Source: Paragordius varius
Lineage: Eukaryota > Nematomorpha
Direction of reading: 5' to 3'
Length of the DNA: 64,000 nucleotides
Assembly: GCA_964247055.1 (NCBI GenBank)
Contig: OZ176050.1
Span: forward strand, 9,300,001 to 9,364,000
Positions 47,481 through 61,313 of this stretch are shown here, in pieces. Every line of letters begins with the position of its first letter. The first letter of the stretch is position 1. The position numbers and the translations under genes were made by a program. The notes under the pieces were generated by a model. That model did no database searches, was not told the DNA's origin, and was given only the letters and a program-made list of their open reading frames with translations.

Positions 47481-50400
47481 AGAGTATAAAGAGAGTTTTA
47501 AGAAACATGAATTTTTTTATATTTTCGAATAAATAGTGTTTGAGGCGGAAGTGATGGGTCTAATCATAAAATTTTAGGTCCACCAAAAGCTATTAATATC
47601 CTCTATTTATTTTATATACTTTTAAATTCAAAAAGTATGGTTAAATTTTTCGTAACGATAATGTGTTTTAGTGTAAAAAAGTTAGCTTAAAAAGTTTAGT
47701 GATAAAATCTAAATGCAAAATTAGTAAAAATAGGCATATGAGTCAATCTCCTAATTAAAATTCTAAAGAAAGAGCAAATTTCATTAGATCATATAAAATG
47801 TATATGATTTCCGCTAAAACCACTCCAAAGTATTAGAAGGTTATAAAGGTAATATATTTTAATTAAATTAATAATAATATACGAGCGTCTATATACATAC
47901 CTTCATTTAATAACAGGATAATGAACGCATATTATTAAAAGAAATTTCAAAAAAAACTTTATACAAAAGGAATCATAGTTTTTTTCATAAAACAAAACAA
48001 CTCATAGCAAATAAATTTACCCAATATTAGAATTGCATTTGCTAAATGTTATAAGTTAGTATTAAACTAAGATATACTCGAGAGATGCACAATTTCATAA
48101 ATTTGTGAATAATCACTTCCTTTAAATGATATCAAGTGATTTTACATATGAAGTCTAAAACTGCATGTATGTGCAATTGTAAGAGGATGGAAACATGTCA
48201 AACAAGATATGAAATATGAAACGTCGCGAAACGCTTTGAAAAAAGGATCATAACTTTGTTTGTATCCAAAGATTGAATCGTTCGCAGTTACAAAAAAATA
48301 TAACATTGTACGACCAATAGTGAATGTTTTATGTTAAAACATATAGTTGTTTAATAGATAAATTTTGGGTTTAGTGGAGAGAATATTTTTTAAACATAAA
48401 CATTTAAAAAAGTTAAAAAAATATAAATATGATTGATTATGAAAATTATATTCATTTTTTTTATATAGATAGATGAAGGAGGAGATGTATCAAAACATTG
48501 TTACATAAAGTGAAATATACATCATACATAGCTAACTATCAAAAAAATATATCAATATCGATACGATGAACGAACATACGAAAAAAAATCATTGGGAATT
48601 AGAAGAATGATACATTGTACTTGTGCGCTGCATATTTGTATAAAATCTTATTTTATATTTTCTTACAACAAACAACCTTAGGTTGATTGTGGAAAAACAT
48701 TTTAAAATATTATACATAATATGGATTTCCGATTTACATAAAAGGAAATTCGCAAACCAAACCCATTAGTTTACTCATGTGTTGTTTGTTAATACGCTCA
48801 GAGCGGAATTTAATCATTAATATTTTTACCTGGATGAAAAATATTGTTGTATAATAATATTTGGATTAATTTGTGTTGTGCTTATGGAAATGGATAATAA
48901 AAGTATACATTCTTTATAGTTGTATTTAAAAAATTTGAAAACAACGATCAAATTTTTTAACAGAATAATTATAATATGTTTACTAAATCAACAAGAAATC
49001 AATTTTGATATTACGTATATATAATGAATTTTCAAAATATTTTTTTTTTCATTTGAATTTTTAACATTTTTATTTTTTTTATTTAACAATTCAGAAGAAA
49101 CTATATTTATATTGAATAATGGATGGATGTGGATATATAGATTATTAAGCATTAACGATTACATAAAACAAACGTACATATTCAATAATATTTTATTGTT
49201 TTATAAAATCAATATGAGGAGACGCATGGCAATTTATGAATATATAATTATTTCATTTTATTAAATAATATATTTATATATATATAATATGTTATAATTT
49301 TTTTTTGATTAAAGTATATATTTTTTTGCATTCTTTAAAAAACATTAAAACGTTTAAATTCATGTTACAAAGAAGTTAGATAGATGTGTGGAGAAACCCT
49401 TGATAGATTTAAACCGACAAGGTTAAAAAATATAGATATATTTTCGATTAAATAAATAGAAACCACTTATTATGATTATATTCATTTATAAATCAATAAA
49501 AACGGTAACAATCGCATACATTGTTTATTGAATGGAAAAACCTCTTCAAGTTAAAAAATTATATCGGTTAAATGACAAAAATTTGTTTGAGCTTGACAAT
49601 GAAAAAAACATATTTAAGAAGGATATTCTTTTGTTAGCTTTGATTAGCTCCACAACTGTTTTCGAGTCATTAGTACTTAATTATTCTTCTACTAATATTA
49701 CATGTGAAGCAAATGCATATTAGGATAACTATTATCTCATAGCTTTAATTACTATAGTTGTTTTACTAAAATATCATAAAAACATTTTGTAACTATATTA
49801 GATTGGTTTTGTATAGTTTCCCTAAGATCCAGAGCCTAAAATTAAGATGGCACCAAATCTAAAGCGATGAATATAAGTGATAAATCAATATTGAGGTGTT
49901 TTATGTTAATATACAATTAACTAGAGCATAATAAGGTTAATATTCTTTCACAAAATCACCAATAGACCCACATGTATTATTTTTTAAGCTTAATTAAAGT
50001 TTTGTCTCAGGTCAAATCAATTAGCAGTTTGAATTATAACGGACTGGATCTTTATTAGCTGTATGGAAGCAAAAATTTTAAATGAGTGGTAAAGATTATA
50101 AAATTTTGAAAACGAACATAATTGAATTGATTGTAAATAAATACAAAATTTTATAAACATACAATATATATATATCTAATTTTGTATGTAGTTTGGAACC
50201 CAATGTTCCTTTTCATTATAGTTTTTTAATAAAACTCTCAGAAAAGGTATTTTACGGCCCCTAACATTTAATCTTTTCCCTTAATACTAGTTTTTCGGCT
50301 GATTTAAGACACTATATATATATATATAAATATATATATATATAATTTTAAAAAAGTTTTCAACAGTCTCCAAAGGCACATTTACAAAAATTATAGTTCT

Positions 50401-53400
50401 TGAAATGAACAAACTCTATTATAGTTTTTTTCAAAAAATATATATTAAATTTTGTCATTTTTGAATATTTTCTCATATATATTTATAATTATAAAACAAA
50501 ATATCTCTGAAAAAAAAACAATTATTTGCAACTAATTTTTAGTGAATATCATTGCTGATGTCATCCACCGGAAGAGGCGCAAAAACTAATCCTTTAATTT
50601 ATAATATATATCAACTAATTATCTAATATGATAATTAAAAAATAAAAACTTTCAAAATCTAAATTTGTGGATTACGAAATGCAGATAGATTACAAAAATC
50701 AAAGCGTTTTCTCAGCTTTAGGTTATTTGAGCCTATATGCAAAAATGTAAAAAATTTAAGGGATCATTGCGTATGTATAACTAGGGTTTTTTCATTCAGT
50801 ATTGATTGGTTTTCTTTCCATACAATACAATACAATACAATACGTACAATTTGTGTTTGTTTTACATTTAATCGATTTAAAGATCTATTTATTTATTAAT
50901 GGTTAATGGTTATTTGTGGTCGTTTTTTATTATAACAACTTATAAACAAAATATATATTTATATATAATTGGATATGTAGATTGATCAAATGGTAGTTTT
51001 TATAACTCTTTCCATTCAAATGGAGGAAAAGGCTTTAGGATGGAATTTGAGAATTTAATATTGCAAATGGCTACTACCTTCGAGGATAGATTTTTAATGC
51101 GGTTTTTGCATAGTTTTAAATAATAATCAACAGCTGCCAGAGTGATTTATAGGCATTAAATAATGTAAAAATAAAAAATAATGTACATAGCTAAACAGTT
51201 TTAGAAATCTTTTTTCTTACGGTACAATAGCTAAGAATTTGAAAATTGTAGTAATATAGGTTCCTTCTTTAGGTAAAATCGATTAGGATGCTATTAAACA
51301 TCAACACATTCCTAATAAATGAAAATAAAACACCAAGGTCCAAAACTTGGTAAAATTAAACAGAATTTAGCGATTCACAGTAAAAGTGAAAAAAACCAAT
51401 CGAATGGGGTGGGGTCAGTTATGCTAAGCCATTCAAAATATTGAAAATTTTACACGTATACAAAGTTTTAAATAATTTTTGATATAAAAAGTGTAAAATT
51501 TGAAAATTTATATTTGACTGCCATTGAATATGTTTTATATTGGCTAAAATTTGATTTTTATTAAGTTACAGTATATATAAGAACTGTAGTATCAATTGAA
51601 TTTTGGTCAAGAACCCATTCTTCCAACATAAATTATACAATTTAATTATTATCTACAATTCAAATAGCGTTTATTAGAAGATACGGTATATAAATTGAAA
51701 ATGCAAATAACCCCTGGATTAAATATTGCTTTCTGTTAGGCTTATTATAAATTTCAATCCAATTTATAATGTATAGCCAAACATAATCTTGTAAAATGTT
51801 TTAAAACATATTAATAGCAAGGGACCTTTGTATGCTAAAAATGTGTGTCTTTGTCCTGCAAAATCATATCTTCTGAGAAGAGTAATCGAGAAAATTATAC
51901 CTTTGAACTTTTCTTCCTTGATTGTCTTTTGGAATGTTTGAAAATCTTATGAATATTCATAATACATTTTCTCCTTCTTAAAATTAGGATGATTGTTTGA
52001 AAGGATTATTGATGGTGTCCTTTACTGTTGCCATATATACAAAAATTTATGAATTACGAAAAAAATAATAGGTAGGCAAATTTAATAAATTTAAAATAAT
52101 TTGTGATATTAAATAATAATGAATTTGCTCACTATGTCATCTCGTTATGAAATAGAGACTTGCTATTTTTCAAAATATTCGAATGGTTAGTTTTCTTGCT
52201 ACATAATATTTTTAACAATATTTGATAAGATGAGATGTAAATCTTATCTTATATATATGAATTGAGTAATGGCTCCTTTGGGAATTTATCATCAAATATT
52301 TTTATTTATTGTTTTTATTAATGTGAATTCTTGCTTACTCTATTTATACAGTCATGTTTACATTATTTTATCAAAAATTTATTTTTTTTACGTTAAATGG
52401 GTATACATATTTGGTAAAGAATGGAAAAAAAGAGCTCTCTACCATATATTTATACCATTTAACGAAAAAAATATAAATTTTTGATAAAATAAAGGATACA
52501 TGAATGTATGTGAATTGGATTTTAATCAACTAAATGTATATATAGATGTAATGATTACATATTATATAGTCAACCCCTATCTATAAAATAATGGTTTAGA
52601 AATGCACACAATACAATGAATATTATTAATATGATAAAATAAATTTTTTTCAACTGGGTAACAATCCATATATCTAGCAATTTACCGCTCTTTGGCAAAG
52701 GGGAGACTATTTTTATATCTAATATTATTAGTATTATTCAAAAATGAATATTAATCACAAATTTTTTGATATTAGTTGTGGCCCTTATTTTTCTTTTGGT
52801 GACAAAATCAATAAAAATAAAGATATGGGGCATTTATGATATATTTATTTAAAGCTTTAATAATAAATATAAATTTTGAAAAACATTATAATTAAATAAT
52901 TTGATGATAATATATTCTATAAAATAATTATAAACAATTTTGATCACAAATTATTTTTAATTCCTAAGCTAAGATCAATTTTTTTAGATGTAACCTATTT
53001 TTTTAATTTAACAGACAAAGTTAGAATTTTATATCTAAAATGTTTCTGTCTATATTTTGTTCTTTTATCATTAGAGAGCGGATTAGATTTAGGTGGCCGG
53101 CTTTTTCGATGCCAAAATATATTCAACTTGATGAGAAACAGAGATTTTTATTAAAGATAACATAAAATGGTAAGGGTTTTAATCGTCTCTATAAAGGCTA
53201 TAAATATATATAAATGTTCAATTTACCAAAATCAAAATTAAATTTAGTCAAAAATTCTAATTTATGTGGTTACGAAAATTATAAGGAGACTAAACTTATG
53301 CAAATGTGCATCTTTAAAAAAAATAATCTTTTAAAGTGTGTTCTGTCGTGTCAATGAATATAAATTTCTGACATCTCCTCTCAAAAATGGGAAAAACATT

Positions 53401-53979
53401 TTTGAATTTTTACACGTAAGTTTAAGTAATTTATTTTATGTCAAAAATTTAATTTTACGAAAAACATAAGCAGATTGAATGTTTTAACAAATTATTAATC
53501 ATATTTTTTAAAAAATTCATACCATAAGTTATTTGTCTAAACAGTTTTAAATTTAATCAAATCTAAATTTTAGATCATTTATAGAGAGATACTACTTGAA
53601 ATCCTAGTTTACCTTAAAGTACTTTTACAACATATAATAAATTGAATTGTTTAATGTTTGCATTTCTAAAAGAAAATAAAAATAAATTAAAAATGAATAT
53701 TAACTGGGCTGAGCCTTGAATTTAACATCGTTAAACTAGACAATACTAAAAATAGTTTAATAATTGTGTTAATGTATATTGGCTATATAATTTCCAAAGG
53801 CCTGTTAAAGCTGCCAAATTGTTTAATAGTAAGAATATTCTAAAAACAAGAAAGTTTTTGTTTAAACTTTTAATTAAATCATGACACTATGAAAAATTTT
53901 ATAGAATCTTTTTAAGTTTATTATTAAATTTAAATAAAATAATAATCCCTTAAAATTGGGTTGGTATGCTAATTTAAAC
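47481..53979. other. Long intergenic stretch, no gene supported
   Basis: Extremely A+T-rich. Simple repeats include (ATACA)n at about 50819-50843 and TA runs at about 50310-50345. Short open frames occur (for example 49532-49723 and 52269-52484), but their residue content (Phe, Ile, Lys, Asn, Tyr) is what random A+T-rich DNA gives, and I see no splice-linked neighbours. Confidence 0.6.
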
Positions 53980-54081
53980 TAGCTATTAAATCTGATCTGA
54001 TAGTCAAATTATTATTAAAAATGATTAATATAGCTATTAAATCTGATTTGATAGTCAAATGATAATTAAAAATGATTAATA
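53980..54081. repeat. Tandem duplication, 2 x 51 bp
   Basis: The unit beginning TAGCTATTAAATCTGAT and ending AAAATGATTAATA is present twice in direct tandem, with a few substitutions between copies. Confidence 0.85.
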
Positions 54082-55380
54082 TTTTTGAAAACAAGAAGCT
54101 TAAATTAAATAACTAGCAGTAGCATTAAATTCGTAGTCATTTTAAAAGTTTTTATAAGATTTTTATTGAGTTTTGAATCACATTAATATTATGTAATTAA
54201 AGGTCTAAGTTTTTCACATTGGATTGTAATAAGCATATGAGATAGGTTGTTCGGTGCTTTTTGATACGGACAGTAAATTATAAACATTCTGGCAAAACTA
54301 AAAGGATTTGTATGAAATTAGGTTTTTTCCTATTTCGAACTAAAATAACCTCAATTTTTATGTGAACAATATTAATCCCATTATAATAAATTTCGAATAT
54401 AAATAGCATATTTTTAACTAAATCATTTAAATTTCACTGATTTTAAATATAGTTTTTTATTGATTGTATTTATTTTTGCGTTGTAAAATACATGACCCAA
54501 AAAAACCATAATTTATTAATTAGATGAAATTTGTACTCAAAACTAAAGTTAATATTTATTCTTATTTTTACAATAAAACCTTTAAAATTTTAACACTATA
54601 GCCGGATTATTTCATATACTTTCTATTCAGTTTAAAAAAGATATTTTATGGTAAAATTCGAGTTTTATTTTTTGTAAATGTAAATTGTCGTCAGTTTTAA
54701 AGGTGTCAATAAGTAATTGTTTGTGACGAAATGGTGTTTACATAACCTAGGATCTTTTAATCGGATCTAGAAAAATAAAAATCTCTTTCAAACGCATAAT
54801 ACTTACAAATAGATATAAATTATAAATCATAGACAATTATTGTGTTCACCAAGTAAAAAATATTGTAATAAATAATAAATAAAATATTTATAAGAAGAAA
54901 TGATAATGTACTTTAGACAAAAATATTTGTCCATTTTTTTTGTTTGGTGACAATCTGATGTCAGTGCTGCTACGCAGAAAAGAAATATAACTCATATCTT
55001 TTTAATCTGTTTTTTTTTAATTAGAAAATCATTTCCTTAAGACTTACTACTATAAGAAGAAATATAAATCGCTTGCTTTTCTTCGAAAAATCCAACATCA
55101 TATAAATTTTTGTATAATAGTGATCCTATCACAAATTATCTTCCCTTACTAAGTATCAGAATAAAAAATTTAATCCTCTTAAATATAATTAATATATTTT
55201 TTGAACCACAACATAAGAGATAGACAACTTGGAATTGCGTCTTTTTATTTATTATTATTCTTTTAAGTTTAGTAGTTACTTCAAAATTTTAATCCCATTC
55301 AACTTTTATGTTTGGGATAGGTTTAACTGCTTATAAATCGTATAAAGCATCCTTTTATGTCTTATTTTATGTTAATATAT

Positions 55381-55587
55381 TCAAGTAATATCATAGAATA
55401 GATGAAAATGTTGAAACTTTTCTGATCTTCGCTCGTAAAAAGTTAAATTAAAAAACGATACAAAACAAAAAATTAAAATAACAAATAAAGTTATGGGTAC
55501 TCCCAATACACATTTTTGAAGATCGATGACATCAGTATCGTGTCTTATCCATATTTTTTTGTGATTTAGCTTTCTTATACTCGACAT
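55381..55587 (-). CDS. Candidate small single-pass membrane protein (68 aa)
   Basis: The frame opens MSSIRKLNHKKIWIRHDTD, continues with a hydrophobic helix (VLGVPITLFVILIFCFVSFF) at residues about 28-47, then a charged and aromatic tail. It has more balanced residue use than the surrounding random frames. I do not recognise a family. It could equally be a first exon or chance. No promoter or polyadenylation signal decides it. Confidence 0.25.
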   Translation of the reverse strand: MSSIRKLNHKKIWIRHDTDVIDLQKCVLGVPITLFVILIFCFVSFFNLTFYERRSEKFQHFHLFYDIT

Positions 55588-56226
55588 GATTTACGTTCAT
55601 ATAGAATTACCCAAAAAATACATATGTTTAGCTTACAAACAAAGCTTATACATTATCAAAATGGATACAATGTCATTAAATAATATGTCGCCAAAAATTA
55701 ATATCTTACTTTGTATAAATGTAATTTTATTTTTATAAATAATGTACAGTGACGTCGTTCTCCTATCATATCTTATTTATTGTAAATATTTACATTATAA
55801 ATAGTAGATAAAATAATGATTATGGGATACAGATAGTAAGTAATCCTTAATTCTAAAAAATATTATGGAATTGCTTACTTTTACAGATTTTTTAAAGAAA
55901 GATAGATATATTTGTTTATAATTTGAATGGTGTTATTGGTTTTGGACCTTACGAATGATTTAAGAAAATGTTAAACAATAGCTTTTTTTGACAATAAATC
56001 ACAAAATCAGCACACATTATATTAAATTAATTTGGTGAAAGTGAGAGTTACACCAAAATAAAATATTAATTTATTAAATAAATTTATATTTAAAAGGCGC
56101 ATATTTATTGCTTATCTCTCTACGAAAGTCTCACATTTTTTTGACTACTCTAAATTTGGCTAGTTTTAAAATAAGCGCACATAAGAGCCGCCGATCGTGT
56201 GTAATAATTTTTAATATATGCCAGAT

Positions 56227-56280
56227 CAGGGGTGCCCAACACTAATGGCTTCCAGGGTCGCATTTATATTTTACGTTTCA
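56227..56280. mobile_element. Solo hAT-type terminal end
   Basis: CAGGGGTGCCCAACACTAAT, followed by GGCTTCCAGGGTCGC, matches the ends of the hAT MITEs in this window. The partner end is not found. The 3' end of the LINE fragment lies immediately to the right, so the LINE may have inserted into a hAT MITE. Confidence 0.5.
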
Positions 56281-57660
56281 TTCGTGAGAGCGGTCATGTG
56301 TCAACCTGTCTCGCCAAAGAACTCTATCTATAGCGTTTTCTGCTTTTAGCTCATATTCTGCTAGTTCTCTTTTTAATGTGTCTATCTCGTTTTAAACCGC
56401 TTACGTCCTCGTTTACCTTTAACTATATGACTCTCTATTGTTTTTGCAATATAATTAGAATCTCTCCTTTTAATGGGCCCAAACCAACGTAGCATATTTT
56501 CATCATTCTTTCCGTATTGGTTTAACATCTCTGCTCCCAAGAATATATCTGTCCATTCTTGTTACCCCACACATCATTCTAATCATTTTCATTTCCGTGA
56601 CGTTAAAATGTCATTTTTTGTAACCCCACGTCTGTAAATTATACATCGTTGTGGGTTGAACAGCTGAACTGTATATCTTACCTTTTACTCTGAAGTCAAT
56701 ATTTCGATCACATAACACGCTCGAATTTTTTTTCCAATCAACTGCTCTTAATTCTAAATTAATATGTTCGGTCAACGTTCCATCTGAACTTAACATTGCC
56801 TCCAAATATTGCACCTTTGTTTGCCCTTTAAAACTCAACCCTCAACCTCCATTTCATGTTGTTGACCCCCAAAGCTAATATATTCAGTTTTTGTTTTTAC
56901 TTCGCGACCGTATTCTTTGCTTTAACTCAACCAGTGGATCCAGACATAATGGATATGTCATCCGCTTTCATGGAATACTTAACGGGCTAAGAGATGAGCC
57001 TTGGTAGACGCCATACTTTATTGAAAAGGGCTCTGATAATCCTTGAGGAGTTTTAATCCTGGAGGTGTGGGATTGGTACATTATTTGTACCAACTCATAT
57101 AACTTTCTAGCACATTTTTTGGACAGAGATGACTCCACCAAATAGTTTTTATATTTTATAGGAATCCTGTTAAACGCCTTCTTTATGTCAATTAAAACCC
57201 CGTGTAATTCTCTTGTCAATGTGTTTTTCAATCAACCTACTAACCGCATGTATAGGGCTTATTGTTGACTTTCCTGGCATCAAACCAAATTGATTTCCTT
57301 CTATAGATATTTTTCCTGATTTGCTTTTCAATTATTTTTTCAAACAATTTCATGGTATACGACATTAGTTTTATCCCTCTATAATTACTACAGTCATTTC
57401 CTTAGTAAAAGTACAATCAAACTCTCTTTCCATTCAACCAAGACTTCATAGGTTGTAACAATGTTATCAAAAACACGCTCCAAAAAAATTAATCCTGCGT
57501 TTTCAAGCACTTTCCAACAATTTATATTTAGCTCGTCCGATCCTACAGTTTTATTGTTTGGCGTTTCTGACATATTAAATTCTACCTCCTTTTCTGTAAT
57601 GGCTTCTATTGGTCTATCAGTACCTTCGATGTTTGGTAAAAATGTCTCGCATTAAGGTTA
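56281..57660 (-). mobile_element. RTE/BovB-like LINE reverse-transcriptase fragment, 5'-truncated and broken
   Basis: Read right to left, pieces match the LINE reverse transcriptase in order: SYTMKLFEKIIEKQI near 57350, QFGLMPGKSTISPIHAVSRL at about 57230-57300, LIDIKKAFNRIP in the open frame 57231-56968, GVYQGSSLSPL, a KADD remnant of the YADD active site at 56957-56968, and VQYLEAMLSSDGTLTEHI with VKGKIYSSAVQPTTMYNL in 56838-56611. A C-terminal ENAIDRVLWRDRLTHD piece lies near 56300-56345. The frame changes several times. Endonuclease sequence is not visible. Clade assignment rests on the SPL, DGTL and KGKIY blocks. Confidence 0.88.
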
Positions 57661-60600
57661 GTAATTTGGTAAATTAGGGATATTTTATTATACAATATAT
57701 TTTTTAATAAAATTATAAACACTATTCACAATTAAAAATAATGGTTAAAAACCTACTACTCTCTATCCAACTGGTTTTTTATTTAATTTGTTTCATGGCT
57801 ATACGTTTTTTAACGGAAAAGAAAATGGATTTTGACAAATTACAAGTTATATAAAATTTATATAACAAAATTACATTTTGCTACTTCTAATACAAATGTA
57901 GGGAATTGGTTAAAATTTTATAAGGTAATAGGATTAAAAAACAATAAATAATATGGTAAATAGAGTAGTAAAAGACACCATAAAAATATATTGTTGGATA
58001 AAAAAATTTTTAGGGATATTCATGTAAATTTCTAACTTTTCAATTTTGCATGCATCTATTCCATATAATAAATTGCAATTATAAATGTTTATCGGATGCT
58101 AACCATATCTTATTTTACATTAAATATTCATCCATAACATGCTGTTGATTTAGTGGTTTAGACACAACAGGTTGCAAATTTTCTGAATTGCAAGAGATGA
58201 TCCAAAAATAACCAATAATTTTATCAATCCGTTTCATTTTTGTCAAATTATTAAAATTTCGCATAATATCAAAATGCCAGGTGAACTCGTTTCTATACTT
58301 TAGTGAATTAAATTGGAGCAATGTCGCCTACAACAACTATATTTGTTAAAGTATAATATTAATTTAAATTTTGATTGTTTAAACCGATCGAAAACTAAAT
58401 TTCTTTAATAGGTCAATCATGGGCCTTTTATAATCCTATATACTGTCTAACCATAAATAACATAAAGCAAAATATTAAAATGCGTTAAATGGCTCAACAT
58501 ATTCACTATAAAAAAATTGATAATCACTCCATAAGTAATAATATATTAGAAACAAAATGGTTTAAAAAATAATAGCTTCAAAATTTTTATTTAGAGATGT
58601 AGGCATATATGGGGTTATGTTATTTTTCCAATTTAGTTATAAAAGATTGATTTTAAAAATAAATAAGTTTTATTAAAAAAAGACTTTAATAAATATTTAG
58701 GCTTGTAAATTTTTGTAATCAGTCATTCTTTAGAATTTTTGTGATTTCTAACTGAATAAATGCAGCCAAAATCTATCATTGTGATAATTTGATCCTACCT
58801 TTTTAATTTAAAATTTTAAATATTTACGCATCGTTTTAAAAAGAATCAGTGGGGGTAAAAAATATTGTCGATATACTTAATGTTATAAATAAGCTACAAA
58901 AAAATGAAAATCATTAAATTCTTTATAAATTTAATATTAAGAAAAATGTTTTATTTAGATATTATTAAAATAATTCATTTATTTTTAAATATTATCACAA
59001 ATATTTGGTTTTGTGTATATTAAAATTTTAACCAAACTATTAGAATGTTATCTAAGGCGGTTTTAAAATTATTTTAACCAATACTTAACGTTTTAAATTA
59101 AGTTTTATTTTTTACAAAATATTCATACGGGCTCACGACTGTATAATTTATATTATTTTTAATTCTAACAATTTTTCCAATGATATTCCAAAATTTTATT
59201 TAATTTTATAATTAATTGAAACAAAATATTAAATTTTTTATATGACATTCATGTCAAAGTTAAATATTTAGGATTTTGTGGCTTTAGAAATATATTAATA
59301 TAATGAAAAATCTTAAAAGAAATAAATTATAATTAATATATTATTGTAATGAAAAAAAAAATACTTTTTATCGTAACATTTTTGAAAGGGCAAATGACCT
59401 CTGGAAACCAGAATACAAATAACTTGGTTGGTTTTAATGATAAAAAATATGTGGATTTTTCCATGATAAATAAATGTATGTTTGGGTTGGATAATATATT
59501 AGCCAGGCAATTATTTTTAGATATTAGGCTTTGATTGTAATTTATTTCATCTCTTGAATATGGATGAATGACTTTTGGTGGGACGAGGATTTTTTTTGTC
59601 AAACAAAAAATAATTTATTTTTAATATTCGTAAGATATATATATTTATATAAAAATTTTTAAAACTGTTATTAGACACATACATATATAAATCATAAATT
59701 AAGAAGATTTTTTTAGATGAGAATTTAGATATCTGGAAATCTGTTTTAACTACGACAATACGACATTATTTGTTTATTGGTTTCAATTAAATATAATTTT
59801 AAGTCATTACATGTCTAATCCAATAACTATAAATGCATTCAAAATATTGTTTGCCCTGCTGTGTAAATACAATTTAGCAAAAATGGTTTTTTTGGATATT
59901 GTATTCAATTATATGCTATATTTATATGTATATTTAATTAAAAAATTATATATATATATACATATTTTGCTTTTACATATCCTTAAATTAATTATTTCTG
60001 TCATATTCTGTATATATTGTGCATAAAAGTGACATCAGTGTCGTATTAAAGTTCTCCAAATTATGAGAAGATTGGTTATTTTAAACTATAAATATTTTAC
60101 TGAGGTGTTATTCTTTAATCTTAACTTTTTTCAACCAAACTATTTTTATATTCTGTTATTCATAATAGCTTTCTGATATGCATAATTTTGACAACATAAA
60201 ATGTGCATTGATAATGATGACATTATGATAATGTCAATACCTATTTATTTATCTTGGATGCGCATACATAATGTAACGTAATCAATGACAAAATTAATTG
60301 GGCAGAAAATATGTAGCATCTGACTGCATCTTTGAATAATTTAATAGTTTGCAATTTTTATTATAAAATAGAATAAAAAATAACTGATTTATATTCAAAA
60401 ATATTTTTGTTATACGAAATTTAAAGAAAAATGCACACCGCATACAAGTCGCTAATCGAATTTGGAAGCTTAAACCAACCCGGTAGAAATTAAATGTATA
60501 ATTTTCTTTATACATATTTCGGCAAAAATAAAAATATATTAAAATTACTACATAAAGAAGCCGTTTTTTTCCTTAACTTATGTCAATAGGGTATGGTGGT

Positions 60601-60891
60601 ATTAAGCCGTTCATTTATAGCTATATTCCAATGTCTGTTAAAGCGTTAACAAACTAATTCGTTTATCTTGGCACCGCAATTAGTGATTGAGTAAGGCAGT
60701 CTATTGTTAAAATTAATTCAGTTAACATTAATAAATTGCTGTCATTGCCAGAGGTATGGCTTGCATTTCTGGCGTGATGGCGCCCCCTTCCCCTTCATGC
60801 AACATCATGCATTTTAAAAATAATCAATTCAAACCGTGGTCATGACTATAAATGGGTGATTTTTTTTATGTATTATTGAAAATAATAAATT
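57661..60891. other. Intergenic, no gene supported
   Basis: A+T-rich DNA with only short, low-complexity open frames. A solo transposon-end-like block at 60748-60797 resembles 46495-46557. No splice-supported exon was found on either strand. Confidence 0.55.
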
Positions 60892-61313
60892 TTAACACGT
60901 TGACGGACAATTGCGGCTATAGCCGTCAAAGCGAAGTTCACAATGTGGCATGACTGCTATAGCCGTCCAAAACGAAACGGTCGTTTTTAGACACTACGGC
61001 TATAGCAGCACAAATGTGCACTTACTGGCGTATACGTAGAAGCATAGTGTCGTGTTTTAAAAACATCTTTTTAGGTTGAAGTTCATATTTCACCTATACG
61101 AGTTGCAGATTCAGTATGCCGTGGTTGTGAAGGGAGTAGTGCGATCGTGTTTTCTATTGAATTTATAGTTCTTATTGATACGTTTAACGATATTTATTAT
61201 TATTTATATAACTATACTGGTATGTATTTGTTTATTATTCATTTTATACTTTAAACAGAAATAAAAAAACAAAATTTAGCATTTTAGGTTAGGTACGATA
61301 CTATAGGTTATAC

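Noticed and set aside
49532-49723. 63-codon plus-strand frame
   Set aside because: Composition is that of random A+T-rich sequence, with no splice partners and no recognisable motif.
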